A stretch of 64,000 bases of DNA from Chryseobacterium sp. VAUSW3 (GCF_002205795.1 NZ_NIUY01000002.1:682001-746000); one strand, 5' to 3'; positions 7,468 to 15,682 are shown, counted from the first letter of the stretch. Made by a program: numbers and translations. The notes: a model not told the origin generated them from the letters alone.

Positions 7468-8085
7468 ATGAAGCTGATCTATATTTTACTTTTCAGCCTT
7501 CCTTTTTTAACATTCGGCCAGAAATTTACACCAGAAGAAATTTCCCGCATCATGAAGGGAGACGTTAATTCCTCATTGCCTATTTTTCAAACATCCGACT
7601 CGTTGCAAAATACCGTTTTATTAGCAAAATCCAAAGATGTTAAGCCAAGGAATAAGTACACAAAAGTTTTAGTAAGCCGCATGAAATCTGCACTGGTTTC
7701 CACTAAAGGCGGGGTTGGGATTGCTGCACCACAGGTTGGGATTAACCGAAACATTATTTGGGTACAACGATTTGACCGACCAGAAAAGCCTTTACAGTAT
7801 TTTCTGAATCCTAAAATTATCTGGCGTTCGGAAACACTGAATCTGGGGCCTGAGGGTGATCTTTCCATCAGTGATTTTCGGGATCAGTTTTATAGAAACC
7901 AAGTTATTCAGCTGGAATATTTCGATTTAAAAGGAAAAAAACACAATGAAATTGTGGAAGGTTTTACGGCCGTCATCATCCAGCACGAAATCGATCATCT
8001 TTTTGGCATTCTGATTTCCGACAAAATTAAAGAGCAAAATCTCAGGACTTATCAGCCAGTGCAGGTTTATAAGGAAATTAAGTAA
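7468..8085 (+). CDS. Secreted peptide-deformylase-like protein with altered metal site
   Basis: This 205-residue protein has a signal peptide (1-17, ending TFGQ) followed by a peptide-deformylase fold. Motif 1 is intact (GGVGIAAPQVG, 81-91) and motif 3 is intact (QHEIDH, 172-177, two His metal ligands plus catalytic Glu174). Motif 2, normally EGCLS, is EGDLS (129-133), so the third metal ligand Cys is Asp131. Normal deformylases act on nascent chains at the ribosome in the cytoplasm. A signal peptide and a changed ligand point to another extracytoplasmic hydrolase role. It is probably co-transcribed with the ABM protein. Housekeeping def must lie elsewhere. The deformylase fold is well supported; the activity is not. 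Confidence 0.8.
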   Translation: MKLIYILLFSLPFLTFGQKFTPEEISRIMKGDVNSSLPIFQTSDSLQNTVLLAKSKDVKPRNKYTKVLVSRMKSALVSTKGGVGIAAPQVGINRNIIWVQRFDRPEKPLQYFLNPKIIWRSETLNLGPEGDLSISDFRDQFYRNQVIQLEYFDLKGKKHNEIVEGFTAVIIQHEIDHLFGILISDKIKEQNLRTYQPVQVYKEIK

Positions 8086-8108
8086 GAAAACTTGGATTGT
8101 AAGCGATT

Positions 8109-8831
8109 TTAAATCAAGGTCGCCTCAAAAACGTCCATAAAATGTTTTTTGATTTTTTCTTTTAACGCTGCTACTTCATCAGCGGAAAATTCACGCTCGA
8201 GTTCTCTTTTTAGGGACGTTACAGACTTATCTTTAATTCCGCACGGAATAATGTATTCAAAATATCTTAAATCGGTGTTCACATTCAGCCCGAAACCGTG
8301 CATCGTCACCCATTTGGAGGTTTTCACGCCCATTGCGCAAATTTTTCGGGCATAAGGTTTCCCTACATCCAGCCAAACACCGGTTTCGCCCTCGCTTCGT
8401 TCGCCTTTCAGCCCGTATTCTGCAATCACGCGGATGATTACTTCTTCCAGATTTCTCATGTACAGAAAAATATCGGATTTAAAATTATCCAGATCCAGAA
8501 CCGGGTAACCCACCAACTGCCCGAAACCGTGATACGTAATATCGCCGCCACGGTTTGTTTTTACAAAAGTTGCGTTAATCGCTTTAAGTTTTTCGGAATT
8601 TGCGAGCATATTGTGTTCATCGCCGGATTTTCCCAAGGTATAAACGTGTGGATGCTCTACAAAAAGCAGATAATTTGGTGTTTCTTCATGTAAACCGTCA
8701 GTTCTGTCGCGGTTTTTAAGTTTCAGATCGATGATTTCCTGCATCAGTTTCGATTGATACTCGAATGCTTCTTCATAATCCATCAAACCTAAATCCTGAA
8801 ATTTCAAACTCCTGTTCTGTGTTGCTGTCAT
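8109..8831 (-). CDS. lipB: Octanoyltransferase (lipoate protein ligase B)
   Basis: LipB transfers octanoate from octanoyl-ACP to lipoyl domains, the first step of lipoate synthesis. It would serve proteins such as the E2 encoded at 5654. The substrate pocket segment is TNRGGDITYHGFGQLVGYP. The catalytic pair is visible as Lys in RKICAMGVK and Cys in IIPCGI, the counterparts of E. coli Lys135 and Cys169. The start is placed at the ATG at 8831 (MTATQNRSLKF). The frame stays open a further 40 codons upstream, but that stretch lies in a palindromic repeat element and encodes no conserved sequence. The gene converges with the deformylase-like gene. Confidence 0.93.
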   Translation of the reverse strand: MTATQNRSLKFQDLGLMDYEEAFEYQSKLMQEIIDLKLKNRDRTDGLHEETPNYLLFVEHPHVYTLGKSGDEHNMLANSEKLKAINATFVKTNRGGDITYHGFGQLVGYPVLDLDNFKSDIFLYMRNLEEVIIRVIAEYGLKGERSEGETGVWLDVGKPYARKICAMGVKTSKWVTMHGFGLNVNTDLRYFEYIIPCGIKDKSVTSLKRELEREFSADEVAALKEKIKKHFMDVFEATLI

Positions 8832-8873
8832 GTAATTACAATTATTTGGGCAATCCCCTGCCAAGCTACTACA

Positions 8874-8963
8874 GCCGCGGGGTCGGGCTTTACGTTGCAA
8901 TCTTTTTTCCGCGGCGACGAAGCCGCCGCGGAAAAAGGATTTCCACTTCAATCCCTATTGCGG
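8874..8963. repeat. Palindromic intergenic repeat element (type 1)
   Basis: A strong hairpin lies at the centre: CTTTTTTCCGCGGCG (8902-8916) pairs with CGCCGCGGAAAAA (8924-8936). Its flanks, CCGCGGGGTCGGGC before and CAATCCCTATTGCGG after, form an imperfect outer palindrome. From memory, closely similar elements occur between genes in many Chryseobacterium and Flavobacterium genomes, so I take it as one copy of a dispersed REP-like family. Local GC content is well above that of the neighbours. It lies just upstream of lipB. Confidence 0.7.
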
Positions 8964-9010
8964 AAGCAGTTGTATAACCCAAAGCGCTTTTAGGACCACA
9001 AAAATACAAA

Positions 9011-9814
9011 TTAATTTACTATGCTTTGAATAAAGTTTGTAGCATTTTCCTTCCAGTTCTCTTTTTCTAAAAGAATTTTCACGAACGCTGTGCCTATAAT
9101 TCCGCCATCTGAATATTCTGTCACTTTCCTGAAATCATCTTTCGACTGAATCCCAAATCCTATCATCACAGGGTTTTTAAGTTTCAAATCCGAAAGGTTT
9201 TTCAGGTATTTATCATTGTCGATTTCCTTTACCGAACTTCCGGTTGTTGACGAACTCGAAACTGCATACAGAAAACCGGAACTGAGCGAATCAAGATACC
9301 TGATCCTTTCATCGGAAGTTTCCGGCGTGACCAAAAAAGAAAAATTCAGGTGATGTTTTTCTAAAATCGGTCTGTAATTTTTTTCAAATTCAATCGGAGG
9401 AAGATCGGGAATAATCAGTCCCGACACACCGGATTCCGCACATTCCCGGCAAAAATTTTCGAAGCCAAAACTCAGAACCGGATTGATGTAGCCCATTAAA
9501 ATGATGGGAATTTTAATTTCAGTTTTTACCGATTTCAGCTGTTCGAAAAGTTTTGCGATCGTCATGCCGTTTTTCAGCGCAAGTTCGTGGGCTTTCTGAA
9601 TGACAGGTCCATCCGCCACGGGATCCGAATAGGGCATCCCGATTTCGACCATTTCTGCGCCGGAACTTTGAATAATTTTCAGAATTTCTGTCGTGTCTTC
9701 CAACTCCGGAACTCCTGCAGTAAAGTAAATATTGAGTTTTTTGTGGTATTGGGTGTTGGATGCTGGATGCTGGATGCCAGAGGTTGGGTATTGAATGTTA
9801 TTTTGGTCGGTCAT
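9011..9814 (-). CDS. trpA: Tryptophan synthase alpha chain
   Basis: TrpA cleaves indole-3-glycerol phosphate to indole and glyceraldehyde-3-phosphate and channels indole to TrpB. The catalytic residues are present in VEIGMPYSDPVADGP: Glu57 and Asp68, equivalent to E. coli Glu49 and Asp60. The active loop and phosphate site (SSSSTTGSS, GFGIQSK) are intact. The length is 267. The N-terminus is odd: residues 8-24 (QYPTSGIQHPASNTQYH) are encoded by a 7-bp tandem repeat and replace the usual short leader before KKLNIYFTAG. No other Met lies upstream of the conserved core, so the repeat must be translated. It is last in the trp operon, 133 bases after trpB. Confidence 0.95.
   Translation of the reverse strand: MTDQNNIQYPTSGIQHPASNTQYHKKLNIYFTAGVPELEDTTEILKIIQSSGAEMVEIGMPYSDPVADGPVIQKAHELALKNGMTIAKLFEQLKSVKTEIKIPIILMGYINPVLSFGFENFCRECAESGVSGLIIPDLPPIEFEKNYRPILEKHHLNFSFLVTPETSDERIRYLDSLSSGFLYAVSSSSTTGSSVKEIDNDKYLKNLSDLKLKNPVMIGFGIQSKDDFRKVTEYSDGGIIGTAFVKILLEKENWKENATNFIQSIVN
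9754..9781 (-). repeat. 7-bp tandem repeat inside the trpA reading frame
   Basis: On the plus strand the units are TGTTGGA, TGCTGGA, TGCTGGA and a diverged TGCCAGA, four consecutive 7-mers. Related ttgggta/tgggtgt sequence lies on both sides. They fall in trpA codons 12-21. Because the unit is 7 bases, gain or loss of one copy would shift the trpA frame. Confidence 0.75.
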
Positions 9815-9848
9815 GATTTTTGTTTTTTGAGTACATATTGTTAAAAAG

Positions 9849-9942
9849 CCTGGACCCGCGCCCCGGCCTGAGTGGAGCTCTTTTTGCGAGGAGGAACGAC
9901 GAGCAAAAAAGCGGGAACGGAGGACGGAAAAAGGCGCCCAAA
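9849..9942. repeat. Intergenic repeat element (type 2) between trpB and trpA
   Basis: This GC-rich element begins with CCTGGACCCGCGCCCCGGCC and ends with GGCGCCC. An inner hairpin pairs CTTTTTGC (9879-9886) with GCAAAAAAG (9903-9911). The outer GCGCC and GGCGC also pair. From memory this sequence type is common between genes of Chryseobacterium relatives. It fills almost the whole trpB-trpA gap, so it is transcribed with the operon. Confidence 0.65.
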
Positions 9943-9947
9943 CAATT

Positions 9948-11129
9948 TTAAATATTTTTAAGATAAGTTTCCATGTCTTTATCCCCGCGCCCGGAAAGGC
10001 AGATTACAACGACATCGTCCTTTGCAAAGGTTTTTCTGTTCAAAACTGCCAAAGCGTGCGCACTTTCCAAGGCCGGAATAATTCCTTCGAGTTTGGTGAG
10101 TTCAAAAGCTGATTTCAGCGCTTCATCATCATTGACGGAGAAAAATTCTGCGCGCTCTTCTTTGAACAGATTGGCGTGAAACGGCCCTATTCCGGGATAA
10201 TCCAAACCCGCAGAAATGGAATGCGGCTCGATGACCTGTCCGTCTTCCGTCTGCATCACTAGGCTTTTGCTGCCGTGGAGAACGCCCAAAGTTCCGAGAA
10301 AAGTAGTTGCGGCAGATTTCCCTGAATTCACTCCAAAACCACCGGCTTCGGCCGCAATTAATTTTACATTTTCTTCATTCACAAAATGGTAAAAAGTACC
10401 TGCAGCATTGCTTCCACCTCCTACACAGGCGATGACGAAATCTGGATTTTCACGTCCGGTTTTCTCTTTCAGCTGCCATTTTATTTCTTCCGAAATGACA
10501 CTTTGAAATCTCGCCACCAAATCGGGAAACGGATGCGGACCAACGACACTTCCAATGATGTAATGCGTGGTTGTGGAATTGTTGATCCAGTCGCGTAACG
10601 CTTCATTCACTGCGTCTTTCAGTGTTTTAGAGCCTGAAGTTGCGGGAATTACTGTGGCGCCCAGCATTTTCATTCTTGCGACATTCGGAGCTTGTCTTGC
10701 GATATCGATTTCGCCCATGTAAACGATGCATTCCAAACCTAAAAGTGCGCAGGCTGTCGCCGTAGCAACGCCGTGTTGCCCGGCACCGGTTTCTGCAATA
10801 ATGCGGTGTTTGCCAAGTTTTTTGGCGAGTAAAGCCTGTCCGAGTGCATTGTTTATTTTATGCGCGCCGGTATGGTTCAAATCTTCTCTTTTTAAATAAA
10901 TTTGAGTCTGATATTTTTGGCTTAAATTTTTAGCGAAATACAGTGGTGTTGCTCTTCCTACATAGTTTTTCAGCAAATGCTGAAATTCTTCCTGAAATTC
11001 AGTAGATTCGATAATCTGAAGATATTTTTCCTTTAATTCCGCAACATTTGGGTATAACATTTCCGGGATGAAGGCACCGCCAAATTCGCCGTAATATCCG
11101 TTTTCGTCGGGGTTTTTATAATTTTTCAT
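9948..11129 (-). CDS. trpB: Tryptophan synthase beta chain
   Basis: TrpB is the PLP-dependent half of tryptophan synthase and condenses indole with serine to make tryptophan. The PLP-binding Lys is Lys91 in [13 protein letters not shown]. Other landmarks are the N-terminal [12 protein letters not shown], the ammonia/serine site AETGAGQHG, the phosphate loop GGGSNA, and a C-terminal LSGRGDKD. The length of 393 is normal for this family. Its start overlaps the end of trpF by 14 bases, so translation is coupled. A repeat element follows before trpA. Confidence 0.97.
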   Translation of the reverse strand: MKNYKNPDENGYYGEFGGAFIPEMLYPNVAELKEKYLQIIESTEFQEEFQHLLKNYVGRATPLYFAKNLSQKYQTQIYLKREDLNHTGAHKINNALGQALLAKKLGKHRIIAETGAGQHGVATATACALLGLECIVYMGEIDIARQAPNVARMKMLGATVIPATSGSKTLKDAVNEALRDWINNSTTTHYIIGSVVGPHPFPDLVARFQSVISEEIKWQLKEKTGRENPDFVIACVGGGSNAAGTFYHFVNEENVKLIAAEAGGFGVNSGKSAATTFLGTLGVLHGSKSLVMQTEDGQVIEPHSISAGLDYPGIGPFHANLFKEERAEFFSVNDDEALKSAFELTKLEGIIPALESAHALAVLNRKTFAKDDVVVICLSGRGDKDMETYLKNI

Positions 11130-11742
11130 AAAAGTTTTTTATTTTTTCGAGGTCTTTGTTTCCAGCCTCGGTTTCAAATTTAGAATTGATGTCGAGCGCA
11201 AAAGGTTGCTGCCTAATATTTTGAATATCATTAAAATTTAATGGAGAAATTCCGCCGCTCAGAAAATAAGGTTTGGGAATTTCGAGTTCATTTAAAATCT
11301 GCCAGTTGAAGGTTTTTCCGGTTCCGCCAAATGCTTTGGAATCGGTATCGAAAAGAAAATAATCGACATCTGATTTTAAATTTTGAATTTTGAATTTTAA
11401 ATTTCCGAATTCATTCCCTACTCGGAAAACCTTTATAATTTTTACTTCTTTATTCAGTTTATTCCGCAGTTCATCAATAAAGTTTTCTTCTTCGTCGCCA
11501 TGAAGCTGGATATAATTCAACGCTGTATCTTCAGCAATTGCTACAATATTTTCAACTGACTCGTTTACAAAAACTCCGACTTTTCCTGAATGTTTAATTC
11601 CGGAAATCTCGCTTAAACTTAAATGGTTTAAAACATATCGTGGTGATTTTTTGTAGAAAATAAAGCCCAAAAAGTCAACCTTCATCGAAATTAATTCATG
11701 AATTTGATCTGTTTTTGTTAAGCCGCACACTTTTAGCTTCAT
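11116..11742 (-). CDS. trpF: Phosphoribosylanthranilate isomerase
   Basis: TrpF converts N-(5-phosphoribosyl)anthranilate to CdRP, the third step of the pathway. It is a TIM barrel of 208 residues. The general base Cys is in the N-terminal KLKVCGLT and the general acid Asp in [12 protein letters not shown]. The phosphate-binding end, [10 protein letters not shown] and ALDINSKFE, is present. It stands alone rather than fused to trpC as in enterobacteria. It lies 2 bases after trpC and overlaps trpB by 14 bases. Confidence 0.95.
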   Translation of the reverse strand: MKLKVCGLTKTDQIHELISMKVDFLGFIFYKKSPRYVLNHLSLSEISGIKHSGKVGVFVNESVENIVAIAEDTALNYIQLHGDEEENFIDELRNKLNKEVKIIKVFRVGNEFGNLKFKIQNLKSDVDYFLFDTDSKAFGGTGKTFNWQILNELEIPKPYFLSGGISPLNFNDIQNIRQQPFALDINSKFETEAGNKDLEKIKNFYEKL

Positions 11743-11744
11743 GT

Positions 11745-12518
11745 TTATAAGTAATTTACAAATTCTTCAAATGCTTTTCCCGGATTCTGGTTTTTCATAA
11801 AATATTCGCCCATTAAAAATCCGTTGAACCCTTTTTCTTTTAAAAATCTGAAATCTTCCACGCTGTAAATTCCGCTTTCTGCAACAGACAGCGTATCTTT
11901 TGGAAGAAGATTTTTCAGGTTGACTGAATGCTGCAAATCGACTTTAAAATCTTTCAGATTCCGGTTGTTGATTCCGACCAAATCGATGTCTTTATTAAAA
12001 TGATTCAGTTCCGCTTCCGTGTGAATTTCCAATAAAACTTCCATTCCCAACTCGTGAGAAAGACTGGTGAAATCTTTTACCTGTAAAGGTGAAAGACAGG
12101 CGGCAATCAGTAAAACTACATCTGCGCCAATTGATTTTGCTTCGTAAAACTGGTATTCATCTACCATGAAATCTTTTCGCAGGACGGGAACGTGAATTTC
12201 GTTTCTGATATTGAGAATATCCTGAATGCTTCCGCCGAAAAAATGAGTATCGGTAAGAACCGAGATTCCACTGGCACCGCAATTTTCGTAATATTTTGCT
12301 ACTTCCAGAACATCTGCTTCGTCATTAATTAATCCTTTGCTTGGAGATTTTCTTTTGAATTCTGCAATAATCCCGGATTTTGATTTCAGGGAATCTTTTA
12401 ATGACAACTTTTGGCGATGAAAAAACTCAGAATCCTGCAGTTGCTCCACCGTAATTTTTGATTTTGCCGCTGAAACTTCCTGTTTTTTTCTTTCTATGAT
12501 TTGGTCTAAAATATTCAT
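11745..12518 (-). CDS. trpC: Indole-3-glycerol phosphate synthase
   Basis: TrpC closes the indole ring by decarboxylating and cyclising CdRP. The 257-residue TIM barrel carries IAEFKRKSPSKGLI (active-site Lys), VPVLRKDFMVDEYQ (second catalytic Lys), VLLEIHTEAEL, LVGINNRNLKDF and VAESGI, all in canonical order. It follows trpD after 9 bases and precedes trpF by 2, in the middle of the trp operon. Confidence 0.96.
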   Translation of the reverse strand: MNILDQIIERKKQEVSAAKSKITVEQLQDSEFFHRQKLSLKDSLKSKSGIIAEFKRKSPSKGLINDEADVLEVAKYYENCGASGISVLTDTHFFGGSIQDILNIRNEIHVPVLRKDFMVDEYQFYEAKSIGADVVLLIAACLSPLQVKDFTSLSHELGMEVLLEIHTEAELNHFNKDIDLVGINNRNLKDFKVDLQHSVNLKNLLPKDTLSVAESGIYSVEDFRFLKEKGFNGFLMGEYFMKNQNPGKAFEEFVNYL

Positions 12519-12527
12519 TCCTCAATT

Positions 12528-13514
12528 TTAATTTAAGATATTTTTCAAGCACTGCAAGGCTTTCCCACTTTCCAGGCTTTCCTTTGCCAGAAGCAAACAA
12601 TCTTTATATTCGCCGAATTTTCCGGTATTCTTCAATGCAATCGCAGCGTTTGCCAAAACCACAGAATTTTGCTCGTATGTACCATTTCCTTCGAGAATAT
12701 TTTTGAAAATATGAGCCGCATCCTGTTTTGTATTTCCGCCAAAAATCGTTTCGGGCTCAATATTTTTAAATCCTAATTCTTCTGCTGAGAAAATGTATTC
12801 GCCGCTTTTATCAAAGATTTTGGTGTCGCCAGTAAGCGAAATTTCATCATATCCGTCGAGCGCGTGCACCAACAGAAAGTTTTCGTTTTTTTTCTGTAAT
12901 AAATACTGATAAATACGTGCAATTTCCAAACTGTAAACGCCAATCATGGAATATTTCGGCTTTGCAGGATTAACCAGCGGACCTAAAACATTGAAGAAAG
13001 TCCGCAAACCCAAACCTCGCCTCAACGGCGCTACAGATCGCAATGCCGGATGAAAAAGTGGCGCATGAAGGAAGCAAATATTTCCTTTTTCCAGATCTTT
13101 CTGTAAATCTTCAGTATTTGTTTTGAATTGATAACCAAGTTCTTCCAGTACATTCGACGAACCTGAAACGGTTGAAACACCGTAATTGCCATGTTTCGCG
13201 ACTTTTTGGCCGGCGCCGGCAACCACAAAACTTGCCAATGTGGAAATATTGAACGTGTCTTTTCCGTCACCGCCGGTTCCCACGATATCGACCAAATCGT
13301 CGGTTCCTAAATCCGCAGGAACTGCAAGATTCAAAAGCGCTTCGCGAAAGCCTTCCAATTCCTCCAAAGTAATGCTGCGCATGAGAAAAACGGTTACAAA
13401 AGAAGTGACCTCATTTTCATTGAATTTGTTTTGGGCAATTTCTGTGAGAATGGCTTTTGCTTCCGCTTTTGAAAGCGTATTATGGTTGAATAAATATTGT
13501 AAAATCTGTTTCAT
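12528..13514 (-). CDS. trpD: Anthranilate phosphoribosyltransferase
   Basis: TrpD attaches the PRPP ribosyl group to anthranilate. The glycine-rich PRPP/diphosphate loop is visible as VGTGGDGKDTFNIST, followed by KHGNYGVST. The second metal site is near HALDGYDEISLTG. At 328 residues it is a normal stand-alone TrpD, not fused to the TrpG amidotransferase. It sits 10 bases after trpG. Confidence 0.96.
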   Translation of the reverse strand: MKQILQYLFNHNTLSKAEAKAILTEIAQNKFNENEVTSFVTVFLMRSITLEELEGFREALLNLAVPADLGTDDLVDIVGTGGDGKDTFNISTLASFVVAGAGQKVAKHGNYGVSTVSGSSNVLEELGYQFKTNTEDLQKDLEKGNICFLHAPLFHPALRSVAPLRRGLGLRTFFNVLGPLVNPAKPKYSMIGVYSLEIARIYQYLLQKKNENFLLVHALDGYDEISLTGDTKIFDKSGEYIFSAEELGFKNIEPETIFGGNTKQDAAHIFKNILEGNGTYEQNSVVLANAAIALKNTGKFGEYKDCLLLAKESLESGKALQCLKNILN

Positions 13515-13524
13515 TTTTTTGATT

Positions 13525-14091
13525 TTAAGAAGTCAGAAAGTTTTCTAAAATCTGTTTTCCTTGAGGTGTTAAAATACTTTCCGGATGATACTGAACGGCG
13601 TGCACATCGTAGGTTTTGTGTTTGAGACTCATAATCATTCCACTTTCGTCGACGCTTGTAATTTCAAGTTCATCTGGAAAATCTTCAGGATTTACGGCCC
13701 AGGAATGGTACCGGCCAACTTCAAGTTTTTCAGGTAAATTTTTGAAAAGTTTATGGTCTCTCATTTGAGTTGCTTCGGTTGCAACACCGTGGAAAATCTC
13801 TGAGAGATTGATTAAACTTCCGCCGAAAGCTTCCGCAATCGCCTGTTGACCAAGACAAACACCGAGAATTGATTTTGTAGGAGCATATTTTTTAATAAGA
13901 TCCAGAAGAATTCCGGCTTCCTGGGGAATTCCGGGACCGGGTGAAAGGATGATTTTGTTGTATTTATTGATGTCATCCAAAGAAATCTGGTCATTGCGGA
14001 ACACCTCTACTTTCTCACCCATAATCTGTTCAATCATCTGAACAAGATTGTAGGTAAAACTGTCGTAATTATCTAAAACTAATATTTTCAT
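13525..14091 (-). CDS. trpG: Anthranilate synthase, glutamine amidotransferase component
   Basis: TrpG hydrolyses glutamine and feeds ammonia to TrpE. It is a class I glutamine amidotransferase of 188 residues. The catalytic triad is visible: Cys79 in LGVCLGQQAI, and His169 with Glu171 in VQYHPES. The oxyanion segment is SPGPGIP (50-56). It is the second gene of the trp operon, 8 bases after trpE. In some bacteria this subunit is shared with para-aminobenzoate synthase (PabA); the position here supports the tryptophan role. Confidence 0.94.
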   Translation of the reverse strand: MKILVLDNYDSFTYNLVQMIEQIMGEKVEVFRNDQISLDDINKYNKIILSPGPGIPQEAGILLDLIKKYAPTKSILGVCLGQQAIAEAFGGSLINLSEIFHGVATEATQMRDHKLFKNLPEKLEVGRYHSWAVNPEDFPDELEITSVDESGMIMSLKHKTYDVHAVQYHPESILTPQGKQILENFLTS

Positions 14092-14099
14092 GAGATATT

Positions 14100-15521
14100 T
14101 TAAACTAATTTTTCTGCTTTAAGAATTGCTTTTTTCAGTGCGCCTAATTTATTATTGACTTCCTGCAGTTCGTTTTCTGAAGAAGATTTGGCCACAATTC
14201 CGGCTCCGGCCTGATAAAATAAAGTATTGTTTTTACTTAAAAAAGTGCGGATCATAATCGCCTGATTGCAGCTTCCATCAAAACCAACGAAACCTATAGA
14301 ACCTCCATAGAAACTGCGCGAAGTTTTCTCATATTCATCAATCAGCTGCATGGCGCGGTATTTCGGAGCGCCGCTTAAAGTTCCCTGCGGAAATGTTGTT
14401 GCGATCATTTCATACGGATTTTGATCCTCGGAAACCTCAGCAGTGACTTCTGAAACCATATGGATGACATGCGAAAAAAACTGAATTTCCTTGAGTTTTG
14501 AAACCGTAGTATTTTTTCCGATAATGCTTAAATCATTTCGCGCTAAATCAACAAGCATCGTATGTTCGGCATTTTCTTTTGGGTCTTTTCTGAGTTCTTC
14601 GGCAGATCTCAAATCTTCCCCGATATTTCCGGTGCGTTTGAATGTTCCTGCGATGGGATGAATAACGGCTTTCTGGTCTTTAATAATCAACTGACTCTCC
14701 GGACTGGAACCCATCAGTTTATAATCTCCGTAATCGAAGAAAAACAGATAAGGTGAAGGATTGATGTTGCGCAAAGCACGATAAACATTGAATTCATCGC
14801 CGATAAATTTCTGCTGAAATCTTCGGCTTAAAACCAACTGGAAAACATCGCCACGGAAACAGTGTTTTTTAGCAGTTTTTACGCCATTTCTGTATTCTTC
14901 GTCTGTTAAATTCGATTCTTCAGAACCTGTTTTTTGAAACGGAAAAACCGGTGCATTTTTTTGCTGGATTAAATTTTCAACCACTGAGATTTCTGATTTT
15001 AAACCCACAATTTTGTTTTCGATCAGAAACATTTCATCGTTATGATGATTGATCGCAATAACATACTGGTAAAGACGGTAACGCAAAAGCGGAATTCTGT
15101 TTTCCTCTGAAAGCTCCTTGAATTTTATATTTTCAAAAAACGGAATGGCGTCGTAAGAAGTGTAGCCAAAAAATCCCTGCGCTGATTTGGCAATTTCATG
15201 ATTTGCCAGTTCACATTCAAAAACTTTTGAAAAATTCTGAAGTAAATCTGTTAGTTTTTCATTTTCAATATTTAGGGTTTCAGGACTTTCTAACGGGAAT
15301 TTAATCTGGGCTTCAGTATAATTTTTAATTTCAATTCCGGCGATTGCATTTACTGCGATGAAGGAAAAATTATTGTCGGTATTTTGATTTCCGGCACTTT
15401 CAAGAAGAATGGTATCGCGGAACTGGTCCCGAAGTCGAAGGTAAATTCCGATGGGAGTAAAAAGGTCGCTCAGCGTCGATTTTACGGTGGTTTTGAGTTT
15501 TATTTTCTGATTGAAATTCAT
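14100..15521 (-). CDS. trpE: Anthranilate synthase component I
   Basis: TrpE makes anthranilate from chorismate. The C-terminal chorismate-binding domain shows PIAGTFKRTG, a DLARNDL metal site, FPQGTLSGAPK and YGGSIGF. The N-terminal LLES motif (39-42) is part of the tryptophan feedback site, so the enzyme is probably inhibited by tryptophan. The length is 473. It is the first structural gene of the operon and begins 22 bases after the leader terminator (15543-15578). Its transcription is therefore directly gated by the attenuator. Confidence 0.96.
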   Translation of the reverse strand: MNFNQKIKLKTTVKSTLSDLFTPIGIYLRLRDQFRDTILLESAGNQNTDNNFSFIAVNAIAGIEIKNYTEAQIKFPLESPETLNIENEKLTDLLQNFSKVFECELANHEIAKSAQGFFGYTSYDAIPFFENIKFKELSEENRIPLLRYRLYQYVIAINHHNDEMFLIENKIVGLKSEISVVENLIQQKNAPVFPFQKTGSEESNLTDEEYRNGVKTAKKHCFRGDVFQLVLSRRFQQKFIGDEFNVYRALRNINPSPYLFFFDYGDYKLMGSSPESQLIIKDQKAVIHPIAGTFKRTGNIGEDLRSAEELRKDPKENAEHTMLVDLARNDLSIIGKNTTVSKLKEIQFFSHVIHMVSEVTAEVSEDQNPYEMIATTFPQGTLSGAPKYRAMQLIDEYEKTSRSFYGGSIGFVGFDGSCNQAIMIRTFLSKNNTLFYQAGAGIVAKSSSENELQEVNNKLGALKKAILKAEKLV

Positions 15522-15542
15522 TATTTGGTGAAATTTTTAAAT

Positions 15543-15578
15543 AAAAAAAAGACTTTAACATTACGTCAAAGTCTTTTC
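15543..15578 (-). terminator. trp leader terminator (attenuator hairpin)
   Basis: On the minus strand AAAGACTTTGAC (15576-15565) pairs with GTTAAAGTCTTT (15559-15548) through 12 bp including one G-U. The loop has 5 bases and a run of T follows. It ends 22 bases before trpE. Its 5-prime arm can instead pair with the leader segment at 15633-15624. Confidence 0.9.
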
Positions 15579-15602
15579 AATTTTTTGATAAAATATAAAT
15601 TT

Positions 15603-15677
15603 TTACACAAAAGAGCAGTGCTCAAGACTTTGAAAGTTTTGAGGCCACCACCAGTTTGTATTGTTATTCGTTTTCAT
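15603..15677 (-). CDS. trpL: trp operon leader peptide with three consecutive Trp codons
   Basis: This 24-residue frame reads MKTNNNTNWWWPQNFQ followed by SLEHCSFV and a TAA stop. Three consecutive Trp codons at positions 9-11 in such a short peptide are very unlikely by chance and place the ribosome exactly upstream of the alternative RNA structures. The ATG lies within a few bases of the expected transcription start given the TATATTTG box at 15683-15690, so translation may be nearly leaderless. The peptide itself probably has no function. Confidence 0.9.
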   Translation of the reverse strand: MKTNNNTNWWWPQNFQSLEHCSFV

Positions 15678-15682
15678 TGTTG

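Larger units (their letters stand above)
15543..15677 (-). promoter_or_regulatory. trp operon transcription attenuator
   Basis: This leader can fold two ways. In the first, the Trp codons (TGGTGGTGG) are followed by a self-complementary segment, CTCAAAACTTT (about 15642-15632) with AAAGTCTTGAG (about 15630-15620), which leaves the terminator free to form. In the second, TCAAAGTCTT (15633-15624) pairs perfectly over 10 bp with AAGACTTTGA (15575-15566), the terminator 5-prime arm. A ribosome stalled at the Trp codons would cover the first strand and favour this second fold. Low charged tRNA-Trp would then allow read-through into trpE. The mechanism is inferred from the classic enterobacterial model. 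Confidence 0.88.

Noticed and set aside
7468-8085. Housekeeping peptide deformylase (def)
   Set aside because: It has a signal peptide and lacks the metal-ligand Cys of motif 2, so a normal role on nascent chains is unlikely.
8832-8951. 40-residue N-terminal extension of LipB
   Set aside because: The extension is encoded by a palindromic repeat element and is unlike LipB N-termini; the ATG at 8831 fits the family start.
9754-9781. CRISPR-like or mobile-element origin for the 7-bp repeats in trpA
   Set aside because: Units are contiguous without spacers and too short for CRISPR; no terminal repeats or transposase are nearby. A simple tandem repeat explains them.
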